Assembly: GCF_020510625.1 (NCBI RefSeq)
Contig: NZ_CP075191.1
Location: forward strand, 3,264,501 to 3,328,500
Length of the DNA stretch: 64,000 nt
DNA from: Ferribacterium limneticum
Lineage (GTDB): Bacteria; Pseudomonadota; Gammaproteobacteria; Burkholderiales; Rhodocyclaceae
Direction: 5' to 3'
The notes under the pieces were generated by a model. The model worked only from the letters and a program-made list of their open reading frames with translations, was not told where the DNA came from and did not search any database. This document shows positions 10,462-19,412 of this stretch, one piece after another. The stretch's first letter is position 1, and the number at the start of each line of letters is the position of its first letter. Made by a program: the position numbers and the translations under genes.

Positions 10462-10827
10462 TTAGCCGATCACCTTGCGCACAACTTCAATCAGTTTTTG
10501 CGGGTCAAACGGCTTGACCAGCCAGCCCGTGGCACCGGCCGCACGCCCTTGAGACTTCATGGCATCAGAGGATTCAGTCGTCAGCATCAGAATTGGCGTG
10601 GAAGCATACTGCGGCAGTCCACGCAGATTCTTGATCAAGGTAAGGCCATCCATGCGCGGCATGTTCTGGTCGGTCAGGATCAGATTGACACTTTTTGCCT
10701 TGGCCTTTTCGAGACCATCCATCCCATCGACCGCCTCAACGACGTCGTAACCCGCACTCTTCAGGGTAAATGACACCATCTGACGGATGGATGCGGAATC
10801 GTCAACTGCAAGAACGGTTTTTGCCAT
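10462..10827 (-). CDS. cheY: CheY, chemotaxis response regulator
   Basis: Single-domain receiver of 121 aa that, once phosphorylated by CheA, binds the flagellar switch. Key residues are visible: D9/D10 for Mg2+ binding, phospho-acceptor D53 in LILTDQNMPRMDG, the Thr in MLTTES and the Lys in WLVKPFDP. There is no output domain. A GAGGAAAA ribosome-binding site precedes the ATG. It is located between an MCP-like gene and cheA. Confidence 0.95.
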   Translation of the reverse strand: MAKTVLAVDDSASIRQMVSFTLKSAGYDVVEAVDGMDGLEKAKAKSVNLILTDQNMPRMDGLTLIKNLRGLPQYASTPILMLTTESSDAMKSQGRAAGATGWLVKPFDPQKLIEVVRKVIG

Positions 10828-10845
10828 TTTTTCCTCGTGAAAAAA

Positions 10846-12063
10846 TCAGAACAACTCAACTTCGCCGCTGGCGAAGCCGGTTTGATTGACGGGATTATTG
10901 TCTACTTTTTGTGAAATAACACTCATTTTTTGAGAAATCTGGTCAACGTGTTGGCAGAGATCGGCCAATGCCGCCAAGGTAACCGCGGAGTCCCCTCTGT
11001 TATTCAGCACGCCGGCCACCCGCTGTTCATCAGCTAGAATTTCATCTACCACATCCAGGCGCCGGGTGACATGCTCCAGGAGTTGGGTAACCATATCTTG
11101 AAACTGCAGGGACATGATTGCCTGATTGACCGCCAGCTCAACCTGCTCACCAATCATGTTCAACTCGCTGACCGTCTCGCCAGTACGACGATTCATATCG
11201 TTGATGCCACTCATCGCCTGCTCAACGTCACTCTTTGAAGTCAGGGCGAAGGTCATGTCCTGAGCAGCCATCTGGTTGATCGCCTGCTCCGTCGCCTCGA
11301 TCGTCGTTTGCATCTTTTGCAGGGCACCACGAATCTGCAGACTGAAGTGATTGGTTCGACCGGACAGATCCCGGACTTCATCAGCCACAACGGCAAACCC
11401 GCGCCCAGCCTCGCCGGCCCGAGCAGCCTCAATGGCGGCGTTGAGCGCCAGAAGATTGGTCTGTTTGGCAATCCCCTCGATTTCACCCAGCCTGCCGCGC
11501 ACTTCACTCATCTGGCTAATGATTCGGTCAGTCATCTCAACCAGGGACATGGCCAGACGGGAATTTTCGACAACGCTCTCGACAAACTGACGCAGGGTTT
11601 CAGACGTCTTGTTGGCAAATAGTTGAAACTCCGTCATCGTCCCACCATCGCCGCCCCCAGATACAACCTGTATACCCAGCTGTTGTTGACGCTGAATCTG
11701 GGCATTCATCCCCTGAAAACTGCCGACCAGCTTGCCGATCGCCTCGTTGAAGATATTTTGGGCTCGCGCAACCTCGCTCCGCATTTCCCCGACCTGACGC
11801 GACGCCTCAGTGGAGACACGGACGATCGCATTGCCGCTTTGCTCAATGATATCGCGCTCAATGCGGCTTGTTTCTGTAGCACTTTCACGCTCAGAAGACG
11901 GTGCTGCTGCAACTTTGCCTGCAATCAACCAGCCTGCAAGCATTGCCACCAAGGAAGAAATAACAACCGGCGAACGTGCTATAGGTTCTACAGCAAGGAG
12001 TGTGGCAGCGACCAGCACCGTCCAAGCACCGCCGATCAAGATCAACTTGCCATTACCGCTCAT
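10846..12063 (-). CDS. Short membrane methyl-accepting chemotaxis-like protein
   Basis: A 405-aa protein with two adjacent N-terminal TM helices (about residues 7-26 and 32-50) and almost no periplasmic domain, followed directly by a signalling domain with [26 protein letters not shown] and [16 protein letters not shown]. It lacks a HAMP and a ligand domain, so it probably senses an intracellular or membrane-borne cue, or acts as an accessory scaffold. It ends in G-E-V-E-L-F, echoing the CheD tail and not the W-E-E-F tails of the other two MCPs. It lies between motB and cheY. Confidence 0.9.
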   Translation of the reverse strand: MSGNGKLILIGGAWTVLVAATLLAVEPIARSPVVISSLVAMLAGWLIAGKVAAAPSSERESATETSRIERDIIEQSGNAIVRVSTEASRQVGEMRSEVARAQNIFNEAIGKLVGSFQGMNAQIQRQQQLGIQVVSGGGDGGTMTEFQLFANKTSETLRQFVESVVENSRLAMSLVEMTDRIISQMSEVRGRLGEIEGIAKQTNLLALNAAIEAARAGEAGRGFAVVADEVRDLSGRTNHFSLQIRGALQKMQTTIEATEQAINQMAAQDMTFALTSKSDVEQAMSGINDMNRRTGETVSELNMIGEQVELAVNQAIMSLQFQDMVTQLLEHVTRRLDVVDEILADEQRVAGVLNNRGDSAVTLAALADLCQHVDQISQKMSVISQKVDNNPVNQTGFASGEVELF

Positions 12064-12095
12064 GCCATCTCCCTCTTCTCCCCCGCCTGAATAAC

Positions 12096-13046
12096 TCAGC
12101 CAGCGGTTCCTTTTTTGCCTACCCCTGGGAGTTTCAAACCTTCGGGCACGCTTTCTTCATTCCCCACTTCTGACTCCGGCCCTTCCTCTTGCAGAATAGC
12201 CATTTCGGTTTTCTGATTGAGCACGACGATACTGATACGTCGATTGACCGAATTCAGGGGATCATTTTTGTCGAATAAAACGGTCGATGCCAAGCCGACA
12301 ACCCTGAGCACCTTGCTGTCATCCATGCCCCCCACGACCAATTCACGTCGCGAAGCGTTGGCCCGATTGGAAGACAGCTCCCAATTGGAAAAGCCTTTTT
12401 CGCCACCGGAAAACTGTGCGGCATCGGTATGCCCCGCCAGGCTGACCCGGTTGGAAACACCATTCAGTGCCTTGCCTATCTGACGAAGGATATCCCGGGT
12501 ATAGGGTTTGAGATCGGCGCTACTGGAATCGAACATCGGCCGATTCTGCTCATCGACAATCTGGATACGCAGGCCTTCCGACGTAATATCAAGCAGCATC
12601 TGTTTCTTGAACTGGGCCAACTGAGGGCTCTGTTCGATCATCTTTTCGATACTCGCCTTCAGGCTTTCCAGCCGCTCCTGCTCCTTGCGACGAAACTCGG
12701 CCTGAGCCTCCTTGGAAAAGGAAGTCGATTTTTTTGCTTCGACATCGCCCCGCTTGACCTGGCCGGACTGGCGGGTCAGATCCTTGCCGCCACCCTGCAA
12801 CACGCTGCTCGCATCCCCGGAGCCGCTGCCCCCTTGCTGTGAAAGCTTCAAGGGATTCTGGAAAAAATCTGCGATGCCCTGCAAATCCCCCTTGGCCGTA
12901 GAGCCAAGCAGCCACATCAGCAAAAAGAACGCCATCATGGCGGTGACGAAGTCGGCGTAGGCAATTTTCCAGGCGCCACCATGCGCGCCCCCCGCCACAA
13001 CCTTCTTGCGCTTGATGACTATGGGGCGTGTGGAATCGTCGCTCAT
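12096..13046 (-). CDS. motB: MotB, flagellar stator subunit
   Basis: Peptidoglycan-anchoring stator protein of 316 aa. A basic N-terminus precedes one TM helix containing the proton-binding Asp in [20 protein letters not shown] (Asp at about residue 32). A plug/linker region follows, then a C-terminal OmpA/MotB domain with the peptidoglycan-binding pattern [10 protein letters not shown] and [11 protein letters not shown]. It lies 25 bp downstream of motA, forming the usual stator pair. The C-terminal tail after the OmpA fold is acidic and of unknown function. Confidence 0.96.
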   Translation of the reverse strand: MSDDSTRPIVIKRKKVVAGGAHGGAWKIAYADFVTAMMAFFLLMWLLGSTAKGDLQGIADFFQNPLKLSQQGGSGSGDASSVLQGGGKDLTRQSGQVKRGDVEAKKSTSFSKEAQAEFRRKEQERLESLKASIEKMIEQSPQLAQFKKQMLLDITSEGLRIQIVDEQNRPMFDSSSADLKPYTRDILRQIGKALNGVSNRVSLAGHTDAAQFSGGEKGFSNWELSSNRANASRRELVVGGMDDSKVLRVVGLASTVLFDKNDPLNSVNRRISIVVLNQKTEMAILQEEGPESEVGNEESVPEGLKLPGVGKKGTAG

Positions 13047-13071
13047 TGAGTTCGTCTATGTCGAAGCAGGC

Positions 13072-13929
13072 TCACTTGCCCTTGCGCGCCTTAAGCTCTT
13101 CCTCAAGCTCGCGGAAGCTGGGACGGGAGTGTGCATCCAGCGTCTTGCGCCCGAACTCGATGGCAACCTGCGGGGCATAGCCCGACATCGAGGCAAGCAG
13201 AACCATCTTGATGCACTTGTAGATTGTTGCCTCCTCATTTGCCTTTTGTTCCAACAGTTTGGCAACAGGCTCAACAAAGCCATAGGCAATCAGAATACCG
13301 AGGAAAGTACCCACAAGCGCGCCACCGATCATCTTGCCCAGAACTGCTGGCGGCGAGCCGACGGAACCCATGACGTTCACCACGCCCATCACCGCCACCA
13401 CGATACCAAAGGCAGGGGTCGCACCCGCAATATTCGACACTACGTGACCAGGCTCGGCGGCCTCGTGGTGATGCGTTTCCAGCTCGACATCCATCAAACT
13501 CTCGATCTCCACCGTATTCAGGTTACCGCCGACCATCATGCGCAGATAATCGGTGACGAACTCCATGATGTGGTGGTCGTGAACCAGATTGGGGTATTTG
13601 CTGAAAATCGGGCTCGCATCCGGATTTTCGATATCGCCTTCAATCGACATCAGGCCTTCCTTGCGAACCTTGGCCAGAATCTCGAAAAGCATGGCCAGGG
13701 CATCAATATAGAAAGCCTTGTTAAATTTTGAACCCTTGAGAATTCCAGGCACCGCCGCAACTGTGGCCTTGATGATCTTGATGTTGTTGGCTGCCACGAA
13801 GTAACCGATGGTCAGACCAACGATGGCCACATACTCGGTAGGCACCCAAAGGGCAAGCAGGCTACCGTGTATGGCGTACGTCCCTAACGCCGCTGCCAGA
13901 ATGATGACGTACCCGACAATCAGAAACAT
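13072..13929 (-). CDS. motA: MotA, flagellar stator subunit
   Basis: Proton-channel stator subunit of 285 aa with four predicted TM helices (near residues 2-22, 33-52, 170-190 and 200-222). The family motif lies in ATPAFGIVVAVMGVVNVMGS. A cytoplasmic loop between TM2 and TM3 carries charged residues for rotor contact (LAKVRKEGLMSIEGDIENP). It is the first gene of the motAB-che operon. A sigma-70-like promoter lies about 65-90 bp upstream. Confidence 0.96.
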   Translation of the reverse strand: MFLIVGYVIILAAALGTYAIHGSLLALWVPTEYVAIVGLTIGYFVAANNIKIIKATVAAVPGILKGSKFNKAFYIDALAMLFEILAKVRKEGLMSIEGDIENPDASPIFSKYPNLVHDHHIMEFVTDYLRMMVGGNLNTVEIESLMDVELETHHHEAAEPGHVVSNIAGATPAFGIVVAVMGVVNVMGSVGSPPAVLGKMIGGALVGTFLGILIAYGFVEPVAKLLEQKANEEATIYKCIKMVLLASMSGYAPQVAIEFGRKTLDAHSRPSFRELEEELKARKGK

Positions 13930-13991
13930 GCAAAGCCCCCTATCGCGCCAGCGAGAACCGGCGCAGATCCGCCCAGTGAATGGTTTTCGCT

Positions 13992-14021
13992 ATTGTAGCC
14001 ACATGAATTGACGGTGTGCAA
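13992..14021 (-). promoter_or_regulatory. Candidate sigma-70 promoter of the motA operon
   Basis: On the minus strand TTGCAC (14016-14021) and TACAAT (13992-13997) are separated by 18 bp, about 65 bp ahead of the motA ATG. No convincing sigma-28 (flagellar) element was found in the same stretch. Confidence 0.5.
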
Positions 14022-14109
14022 AGAAAGAAACAGGCCTCCACTGCGGAACACAGGATCATCAACGAGGCCAGGTGTTAAACTGGAAATCCCATTTTTTGCC
14101 AAAATCTCC

Positions 14110-14646
14110 GTGATCCAGTATTGCAACCGCTGCGGCTCAGGTGTTTCCTTTGTCATTCCAACCCGGGACTCGCTCCCCAGGCACGTCTGCAATGCCTGCG
14201 GACACATTCACTACGAGAACCCCCGCTTGGTCGTTGGCTGCGTTGCCGAGTGGGAAAACCGCATATTGCTCTGCCGGCGCGCGATCGAGCCACGTTACGG
14301 GTTTTGGACACTGCCTGCCGGCTTCATGGAAAATGGAGAAACCACGGCTCAAGCTGCAGTTCGTGAAACCCATGAAGAAGCCCGGGCCCAAATTCTTGTT
14401 GATGCTCCGTTTGCTTTAGTCAGCATTGCCCACATCAATCAGGTTCATCTCTTTTACCGGGGACGACTAAAAGAAGCAGACTATGCGGCAGGGGACGAAA
14501 GCCTGGAGGTGGCACTTCTTGCACCAGAGGAAATCCCCTGGGAAAGCCTGGCGTTTCGCAGTGTCGCCCTCTGCCTGGAACGTTATCTGGCCGATCGAAA
14601 AGAGGGTAACTTCGGCTTTCACGAAGCCCAGTTAGGACCGCTTTAA
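14110..14646 (+). CDS. Nudix hydrolase with N-terminal zinc ribbon
   Basis: Predicted nucleotide-diphosphate hydrolase of the NADH-pyrophosphatase/YfcD-like type. Two CxxC pairs (CNRCG and CNACG) form a zinc ribbon at the N-terminus. The Nudix box reads GFMENGETTAQAAVRETHEE and keeps the catalytic REx2EE core, although the usual glycine after it is replaced. I place the start at the GTG at 14110, since homologous proteins begin just before the first CxxC. An in-frame ATG at 14008 would add 34 residues of unlikely sequence that overlaps the motA promoter. The gene diverges from motA. The substrate is unknown. Confidence 0.85.
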   Translation: MIQYCNRCGSGVSFVIPTRDSLPRHVCNACGHIHYENPRLVVGCVAEWENRILLCRRAIEPRYGFWTLPAGFMENGETTAQAAVRETHEEARAQILVDAPFALVSIAHINQVHLFYRGRLKEADYAAGDESLEVALLAPEEIPWESLAFRSVALCLERYLADRKEGNFGFHEAQLGPL

Positions 14647-14655
14647 CGTCCCCGA

Positions 14656-15303
14656 CTAATCCGCCAGACGATATTCGATCGGCAGGCTAATCCCGAACCG
14701 CCGACCCTGCATAGCTACCGGCAAGGTTGCCTGCCTTGCCGCCGCCTGCATCATCTCCAGCGCCTGATGGTCCAGTTCATCATATCCGCTTGAGCGCTCC
14801 AGCGAAACGACAGGCGTGCCCGAACCCAGCGGCATTGCAACAGCAACAACGACCACCCCCTCCCAACCGCGTTCACGAGCGACCAGTGGATAACGCTTGA
14901 GTTTTCGCGCTTCGCGAGACAAGTTCAAACGGTATTCTTTCTCCTCTTCGGCAGATAGCGTTGACGCCTCAGCGAGTATCACCGGCTTGGGATCGCGTGC
15001 ATTATTCAGTGAAAATCCGGCATCCGTTACGATGGGCTTTGAAGCTGGAGATTTGGCCTGAGTCCGTATTGGTTCATCGGGTTGCCGCACCCCCTTGCTA
15101 TTTCGAGAAACCGATACTCCCTGCCGATGTCCGGCACTGTCGGCACCAATCGGGGCAGCACCGACTTCATATGCCTTGTGCAAGGTCGCAGCCAAGACAC
15201 TATGCTTACCCTCAGACGACAGCAATGCCAACTCCTCCGGCTGAATTGGAGAAATGAGCACGGCCAGATGCAGGACAAACGAAATAATAAGGGCACGAAA
15301 CAT
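14656..15303 (-). CDS. TonB-family C-terminal-domain protein
   Basis: Predicted periplasmic energy transducer, 215 aa. The N-terminal hydrophobic segment (residues 2-19) acts as an anchor, a variable middle region follows, and the TonB C-terminal domain spans about residues 125-212 (RGWEGVVVVAVAM, SSGYDELDHQALEMM). No ExbB/ExbD genes are adjacent, so it may pair with ExbBD encoded elsewhere or be a TonB-like envelope protein. The proline-rich spacer of classical TonB is short. It stands alone between the Nudix gene and the cco operon. Confidence 0.82.
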   Translation of the reverse strand: MFRALIISFVLHLAVLISPIQPEELALLSSEGKHSVLAATLHKAYEVGAAPIGADSAGHRQGVSVSRNSKGVRQPDEPIRTQAKSPASKPIVTDAGFSLNNARDPKPVILAEASTLSAEEEKEYRLNLSREARKLKRYPLVARERGWEGVVVVAVAMPLGSGTPVVSLERSSGYDELDHQALEMMQAAARQATLPVAMQGRRFGISLPIEYRLAD

Positions 15304-15328
15304 GCGCCAGTATTATCTGTTTCAGCTC

Positions 15329-15365
15329 AAAAAAACAAACCCCCGCCGGAAGAACCGAACGGGGG
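15329..15365 (-). terminator. Rho-independent terminator after the cco operon
   Basis: A CCCCCG/CGGGGG stem with an inner CCGG element is followed on the minus strand by a T-rich tract (TTTGTTTTTTT). It lies about 45 bp past the stop of the DUF3149 gene. Confidence 0.8.
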
Positions 15366-15411
15366 CCCGAGATCCACCACCGTTCTTAGAACGGCACGGC
15401 GGACGGCATCG

Positions 15412-15552
15412 TTACTTGCCCAGCTTGCGCGACTCTTCGTCCATCTTGCCAGCGTACATCTTGCCCATCACCACGCCGATAATCAGCACACCAACGATCA
15501 CAACAAGGCTCATCAGACCAATATCGCTAGTAAACAAAAGTTCCCACGCCAT
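15412..15552 (-). CDS. DUF3149-type small membrane protein
   Basis: A 46-aa protein beginning MAWELLFTSDIGLMSL and ending EESRKLGK: a single TM helix (about residues 12-31) with a short basic/acidic cytoplasmic tail. It matches the DUF3149 pattern as I know it. A clear GGGAGGTG ribosome-binding site precedes the ATG. It is the last gene of the cco operon, 29 bp after fixH and ahead of a terminator, so a role in cbb3 oxidase assembly or stability is plausible but unproven. Confidence 0.85.
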   Translation of the reverse strand: MAWELLFTSDIGLMSLVVIVGVLIIGVVMGKMYAGKMDEESRKLGK

Positions 15553-15581
15553 AAGTCACCTCCCAGTAACAAACAAAGAAA

Positions 15582-16103
15582 CTACTTATCCGCCTTCGCC
15601 ACCAGGCGCAGCGGTTCCTCGGAATCAGTCAGCCAATCACCTTGAAGCCGCCATTGACCGGCAGGGTCCTCAATCGAAACAAGCCAACGCCCTGTCACTT
15701 CCGCAGCGAGTTTTCCGCTGAAAAAGCCCTGCCCTTCAGAAGTCATCTGCAACGCCTGATCCTGACCAGCCCGGGTCGGATGCGCCAATTTGAGCGTAAT
15801 CGCTGTCGGCAACTTGGCATTTTCCTCCGCCCGGAGAAGCAGACGAACATTGGCTCCGGCCCGCATTACATCGGCTTGCAACCCCAGGCTCCCGGCCTGA
15901 TGCTCCCGGCGCAATTGCTGATTAACTGCTAATCCCTGCTTGTAGTAATCATCCGTCACCAAGCCATCGTTGCTGACAACCGCCAGCCACAAGGTGATGA
16001 TGCCGGCCACAACAACGACGGCCGGTCCCGCCATCAAAATCCACGGCCAGCGTTCCTTGTACCAAGGTTGATTATTGCTGCGTAAGGTCATCGAATTGCT
16101 CAT
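15582..16103 (-). CDS. fixH: FixH family protein
   Basis: A 173-aa membrane protein with one N-terminal TM helix (WILMAGPAVVVVAGIITLWL, about residues 20-42) and a periplasmic beta-rich domain, as in the FixH/CcoH family needed for cbb3 oxidase assembly. The motif VTDDYYKQGLAVNQQL just after the TM is typical. It starts 1 bp after the ccoG stop and is presumably translated from the same message. Confidence 0.9.
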   Translation of the reverse strand: MSNSMTLRSNNQPWYKERWPWILMAGPAVVVVAGIITLWLAVVSNDGLVTDDYYKQGLAVNQQLRREHQAGSLGLQADVMRAGANVRLLLRAEENAKLPTAITLKLAHPTRAGQDQALQMTSEGQGFFSGKLAAEVTGRWLVSIEDPAGQWRLQGDWLTDSEEPLRLVAKADK

Positions 16104-16104
16104 A

Positions 16105-17529
16105 TCAGGGCATCAGGAAAGAGGCCTTCTCGTGAACCGCGATCTTGTCGTGATTCTGGGCCTTAATATCAAAATAGATAGGATTGGCTCCCGTTTTGCC
16201 GGACTCAGGAGGGACACGAACCACGATGGTGATTTCGTGATTTTCTGCACTACCCACTTCGACAATCCGTTCACCGACGATCTCAATCCCGGCCATTCCA
16301 TCGACAGAGAGCGCATAACGCTTGGGCTCTTCGGTAGTGTTCATGATCTTGAGATTGAACACGTTTTCAATCCGGCCATCATCCGCTTCACGCGCCAGGA
16401 TCGAGCGATCTCGAATCACATCCACCTTCAGTGGAACACGCGTAGCCAAAGACCAAGCCGAGGCAAAAGTGATCGCCAACAGTATCGCCGTATAAAGAAT
16501 GATTCTCGGCCGGAGGATATGGGCCAAAACATCCTTCGGACTGAAATGTTGCTCAAGGGCGTTTTCAGTCGTATAGCGGATAAGCCCCCGTGGCAATCCG
16601 ACCTTGTCCATGACCGGATCACACGCATCAATACAGGCACCACAACCAATGCACTCGTACTGCTGCCCCTTGCGGATATCAATACCGGTAGGACAAACCA
16701 CCACACACAGGCCGCAATCGACGCAATCTCCTGCGCCAGCAGCCTTGGCATCAACGCCCTTCTTGCGTGCGCCTCGTGGTTCGCCTCGCTCCGGGTCATA
16801 GGTAATGACCAGCGTATCCGGATCGAACATCACCCCCTGGAAACGGGCATACGGGCACATGTACTTGCAGACCTGCTCACGCAGGAATCCGGCCTGCATG
16901 TAGCAAAATCCACCGTAGAAAAATGTCCAGAACAACTCCCATCCCGAAAAATCAAACGGTAGGGCCACCAGAAGCTCGTCCACCGGCGTGAAATAAGCAA
17001 CCAGCGTGAAACCTGTCCACAGCGAAATAAGCAGCCAGATTGCATGCTTGAGTGCCTTGAGACGGAACTTTCTTGCCGTCATCGGCCCTTTGTCAAGCTT
17101 CATCCGGGCCGAACGGTCACCCTCGATCCGGTTCTCGACCCACATGAATATTTCGGTGTAAACGGTCTGCGGACATGCATAACCACAGAACAATCGTCCC
17201 GCAATCGCAGTAAACAAAAACAGTGCGTAGGCCGAAACAATCAGCAACAACGCGAGATAAAAAACATCCTGCGGCCACAGTACCAAGCCAAACAAGTAGA
17301 ACTTGCGTTCAACCAGATGCAAAAGAACCGCCTGGCGCCCATTCCACTCCAGCCACGGGGCTCCATAAAACAGAACCTGAGTAAACAACACCAGAATCCA
17401 GCGCCAGTTATTCCACCAGCCCTTGACCTCTCTGATGTACACCTTTTTGTGTTTCTCGTAGAAAGAAACAGGTGCCGGAGCGGGGGGAGTGCCGGATTTC
17501 GGCTGAGGAGTATTGTCAGATGGTTCCAT
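16105..17529 (-). CDS. ccoG: CcoG/RdxA/FixG, cbb3 oxidase accessory iron-sulfur protein (copy 1)
   Basis: A 474-aa membrane polyferredoxin implicated in copper reduction during cbb3 oxidase maturation. It has five or so TM helices, the membrane-side GYACPQTVYTE motif, two [4Fe-4S] motifs (CVDCGLCVVVCPTGIDIR and CIGCGACIDACDPVMDKV), and a C-terminal Ig-like periplasmic domain (FixG_C). It lies downstream of ccoP, separated by 134 bp that holds a strong hairpin. It is one of three paralogues in this window and closely resembles the copy at 53866-55281. Confidence 0.95.
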   Translation of the reverse strand: MEPSDNTPQPKSGTPPAPAPVSFYEKHKKVYIREVKGWWNNWRWILVLFTQVLFYGAPWLEWNGRQAVLLHLVERKFYLFGLVLWPQDVFYLALLLIVSAYALFLFTAIAGRLFCGYACPQTVYTEIFMWVENRIEGDRSARMKLDKGPMTARKFRLKALKHAIWLLISLWTGFTLVAYFTPVDELLVALPFDFSGWELFWTFFYGGFCYMQAGFLREQVCKYMCPYARFQGVMFDPDTLVITYDPERGEPRGARKKGVDAKAAGAGDCVDCGLCVVVCPTGIDIRKGQQYECIGCGACIDACDPVMDKVGLPRGLIRYTTENALEQHFSPKDVLAHILRPRIILYTAILLAITFASAWSLATRVPLKVDVIRDRSILAREADDGRIENVFNLKIMNTTEEPKRYALSVDGMAGIEIVGERIVEVGSAENHEITIVVRVPPESGKTGANPIYFDIKAQNHDKIAVHEKASFLMP

Positions 17530-17630
17530 AGTGTTCTTATCCGTATCGAAATTGCGCTAAGCGCAAACTGTTCGTCGTTTCAAACAACGCAATTTTGATA
17601 CTGATCAGCGGTTACTTATCCATAAATAAC

Positions 17631-17655
17631 AGAGGGGCGGCTTAGCCGCCCCTCT
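17631..17655. terminator. Strong hairpin between ccoP and ccoG
   Basis: Perfect 11-bp stem AGAGGGGCGGC/GCCGCCCCTCT with a 3-nt loop just after the ccoP stop. There is no long T tract on the minus strand, so it may attenuate transcription or stabilise the 3' end of ccoNOQP mRNA without fully terminating it. Confidence 0.65.
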
Positions 17656-17663
17656 TCAGCCAA

Positions 17664-18563
17664 TTACTTGGCGCCCTGGCTCACGCTGAGCACATAGGCA
17701 GACAAGAGATGAACCTTGGCGTCACCGAGGAATTCCTTCCAAGCCGGCATCTGGTTCTGACGGCCTTTGGTAATCGTCTCGGTAATGGTCGCTTCAGAAG
17801 AACCGTACAACCAGACCTTGTCGGTCAGATTCGGAGCGCCAACTGCAGCCATACCCTTGCCATCCATGCCGTGGCAACCAACACAACCGGCGGAGGTGAA
17901 GGCTTCTTTGCCCTTGGCTGAACGAACGGAATCATTCGGCAGACCGGACATGGAGCGAACGAAGTTGGCCAGATCCTTGATGGCATCAGCACCCAGTTGC
18001 TCATGCGGCGGCATAACGCCCATACGACCGTTGGCAATGGTTTCCTTGATCTGTTCCGGCTCACCGCCAAACTGCCAGTCAGCATCGGTCAGATTCGGGA
18101 AGCCCTTGGCGCCACGGGCATCTGCACCGTGACACTGCATGCAGTAGGTCAGATAGAGACGCTTGCCCATTTCCATCGCTTGCTTGTCGCCGGCAACAGC
18201 CTTCAGATCCATGGCCATGTACTTGTCGAACAGCGGCTTGACGGTAGCATCCATCTTGTCGACTTCAGCCTTGTGTTGGCCGACTGCCGTCCAGTTCAGC
18301 ATACCCTTGAAGTTACCCAAGCCCGGATACAAAGCCAGGTAAACAAACGCGAAGACCACGGTAATGATGAACAACCAGCTCCACCACTTGGGCATCGGGT
18401 TGTTGTACTCCTCCAAGGTCTCATCCCAGACATGACCCATGGTCTTGCCCGGGGTGAAGGTCGCCTTGCCCTGCATGTAGAGAAGAAGTGCGCAGGCGAG
18501 AATACTACCCACCACGATCACAACCACGTACATGTTCCAAAAATCGCTAACGAAATCGCTCAT
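17664..18563 (-). CDS. ccoP: CcoP, cbb3 oxidase diheme cytochrome c subunit
   Basis: A 299-aa subunit with two N-terminal TM helices (about residues 10-30 and 58-80) and two periplasmic cytochrome c domains carrying CMQCH and CVGCH heme-binding motifs plus distal methionines (for example GVMPPHEQ and NQMPAWKE). It delivers electrons to CcoO/CcoN. It lies 15 bp after ccoQ in the order N-O-Q-P. Confidence 0.97.
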   Translation of the reverse strand: MSDFVSDFWNMYVVVIVVGSILACALLLYMQGKATFTPGKTMGHVWDETLEEYNNPMPKWWSWLFIITVVFAFVYLALYPGLGNFKGMLNWTAVGQHKAEVDKMDATVKPLFDKYMAMDLKAVAGDKQAMEMGKRLYLTYCMQCHGADARGAKGFPNLTDADWQFGGEPEQIKETIANGRMGVMPPHEQLGADAIKDLANFVRSMSGLPNDSVRSAKGKEAFTSAGCVGCHGMDGKGMAAVGAPNLTDKVWLYGSSEATITETITKGRQNQMPAWKEFLGDAKVHLLSAYVLSVSQGAK

Positions 18564-18578
18564 TTGCTTTCCTTTATA

Positions 18579-18755
18579 TCAGCGCGGGTGCGACGTTCTG
18601 GACGCCGCACCGTCGTCATCATGTTCTGCGAATGGCAGATTGGCAGCTTCTTCGAACCCCTTCTTGCTGCTCTTGCCATAAGCCCATCCAACAATTCCGA
18701 GGAAGCAGAGCAAACCCAGAACGGTCGTGATAGAACGCAGATCGTTGATGTCCAT
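18579..18755 (-). CDS. ccoQ: CcoQ/FixQ, small cbb3 oxidase subunit
   Basis: A 58-aa protein beginning MDINDLRSITTVLGLLCF, with one TM helix (about residues 8-27) followed by AYGKSSKKGFEEAANLPF, the recognisable CcoQ pattern. It sits between ccoO (5 bp upstream) and ccoP. CcoQ stabilises the association of CcoP with the core complex in studied bacteria. Confidence 0.92.
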   Translation of the reverse strand: MDINDLRSITTVLGLLCFLGIVGWAYGKSSKKGFEEAANLPFAEHDDDGAASRTSHPR

Positions 18756-18760
18756 GGCTA

Positions 18761-19396
18761 TTACTTGACGTTCTTCAGCGCCGTACCCATACCCTGCAGG
18801 TAGGCAATGAGGACATCCAGTTCGGTCTTGTCGCCGATGGCAGCCTTGGCACCCTTGATTTCCTCGTCCGTATAGGTCGGGATACCACGGGCATTGGCAT
18901 AACCACGCATGACCTGCATCTTCTTCTCGATGTCGGCACCGACCGAGTCCTTGGCCTTGGTGTTCGCCAGGAAGGCAAATGCCGGCATGTTGGACTCAGG
19001 AACCACGTCACGCGGATTCATCAGGTGGGCACGCTGCCACTCGTCGGAGTAACGGCCACCAACGCGAGCCAGATCCGGACCGGTACGCTTGGAGCCCCAC
19101 TGGAACGGGTGATCGTAGACATACTCGCCAGCCACGGAGTAATGGCCGTAACGCTCGGTTTCCGCGCGGAACGGACGAATCATCTGCGAATGGCAAAGGA
19201 AGCAACCTTCGCGAACGTAGATGTCACGCCCAACCAAGCGCACCGCATCGTAAGGCTTTACACCCTCAACCGGCGTCGTCGTCGACTTCTGGAAGAACAG
19301 CGGAACGATTTCGAGCAGACCGCCCCAAATCACGGTTAACAGCGTCAGCACAATCAACAGGCCTACGCTCTTTTCAATTTGCTCATGCTTAAGCAT
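18761..19396 (-). CDS. ccoO: CcoO, cbb3 oxidase monoheme cytochrome c subunit
   Basis: A 211-aa membrane-anchored cytochrome c. It has an N-terminal TM (about residues 10-32), heme motif CFLCH in [17 protein letters not shown], and an axial Met region around [11 protein letters not shown]. Length and context (between ccoN and ccoQ) are standard for the cbb3 complex in the cytoplasmic membrane. Confidence 0.97.
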   Translation of the reverse strand: MLKHEQIEKSVGLLIVLTLLTVIWGGLLEIVPLFFQKSTTTPVEGVKPYDAVRLVGRDIYVREGCFLCHSQMIRPFRAETERYGHYSVAGEYVYDHPFQWGSKRTGPDLARVGGRYSDEWQRAHLMNPRDVVPESNMPAFAFLANTKAKDSVGADIEKKMQVMRGYANARGIPTYTDEEIKGAKAAIGDKTELDVLIAYLQGMGTALKNVK

Positions 19397-19412
19397 TGTT
19401 TTTTCTCCCTAA

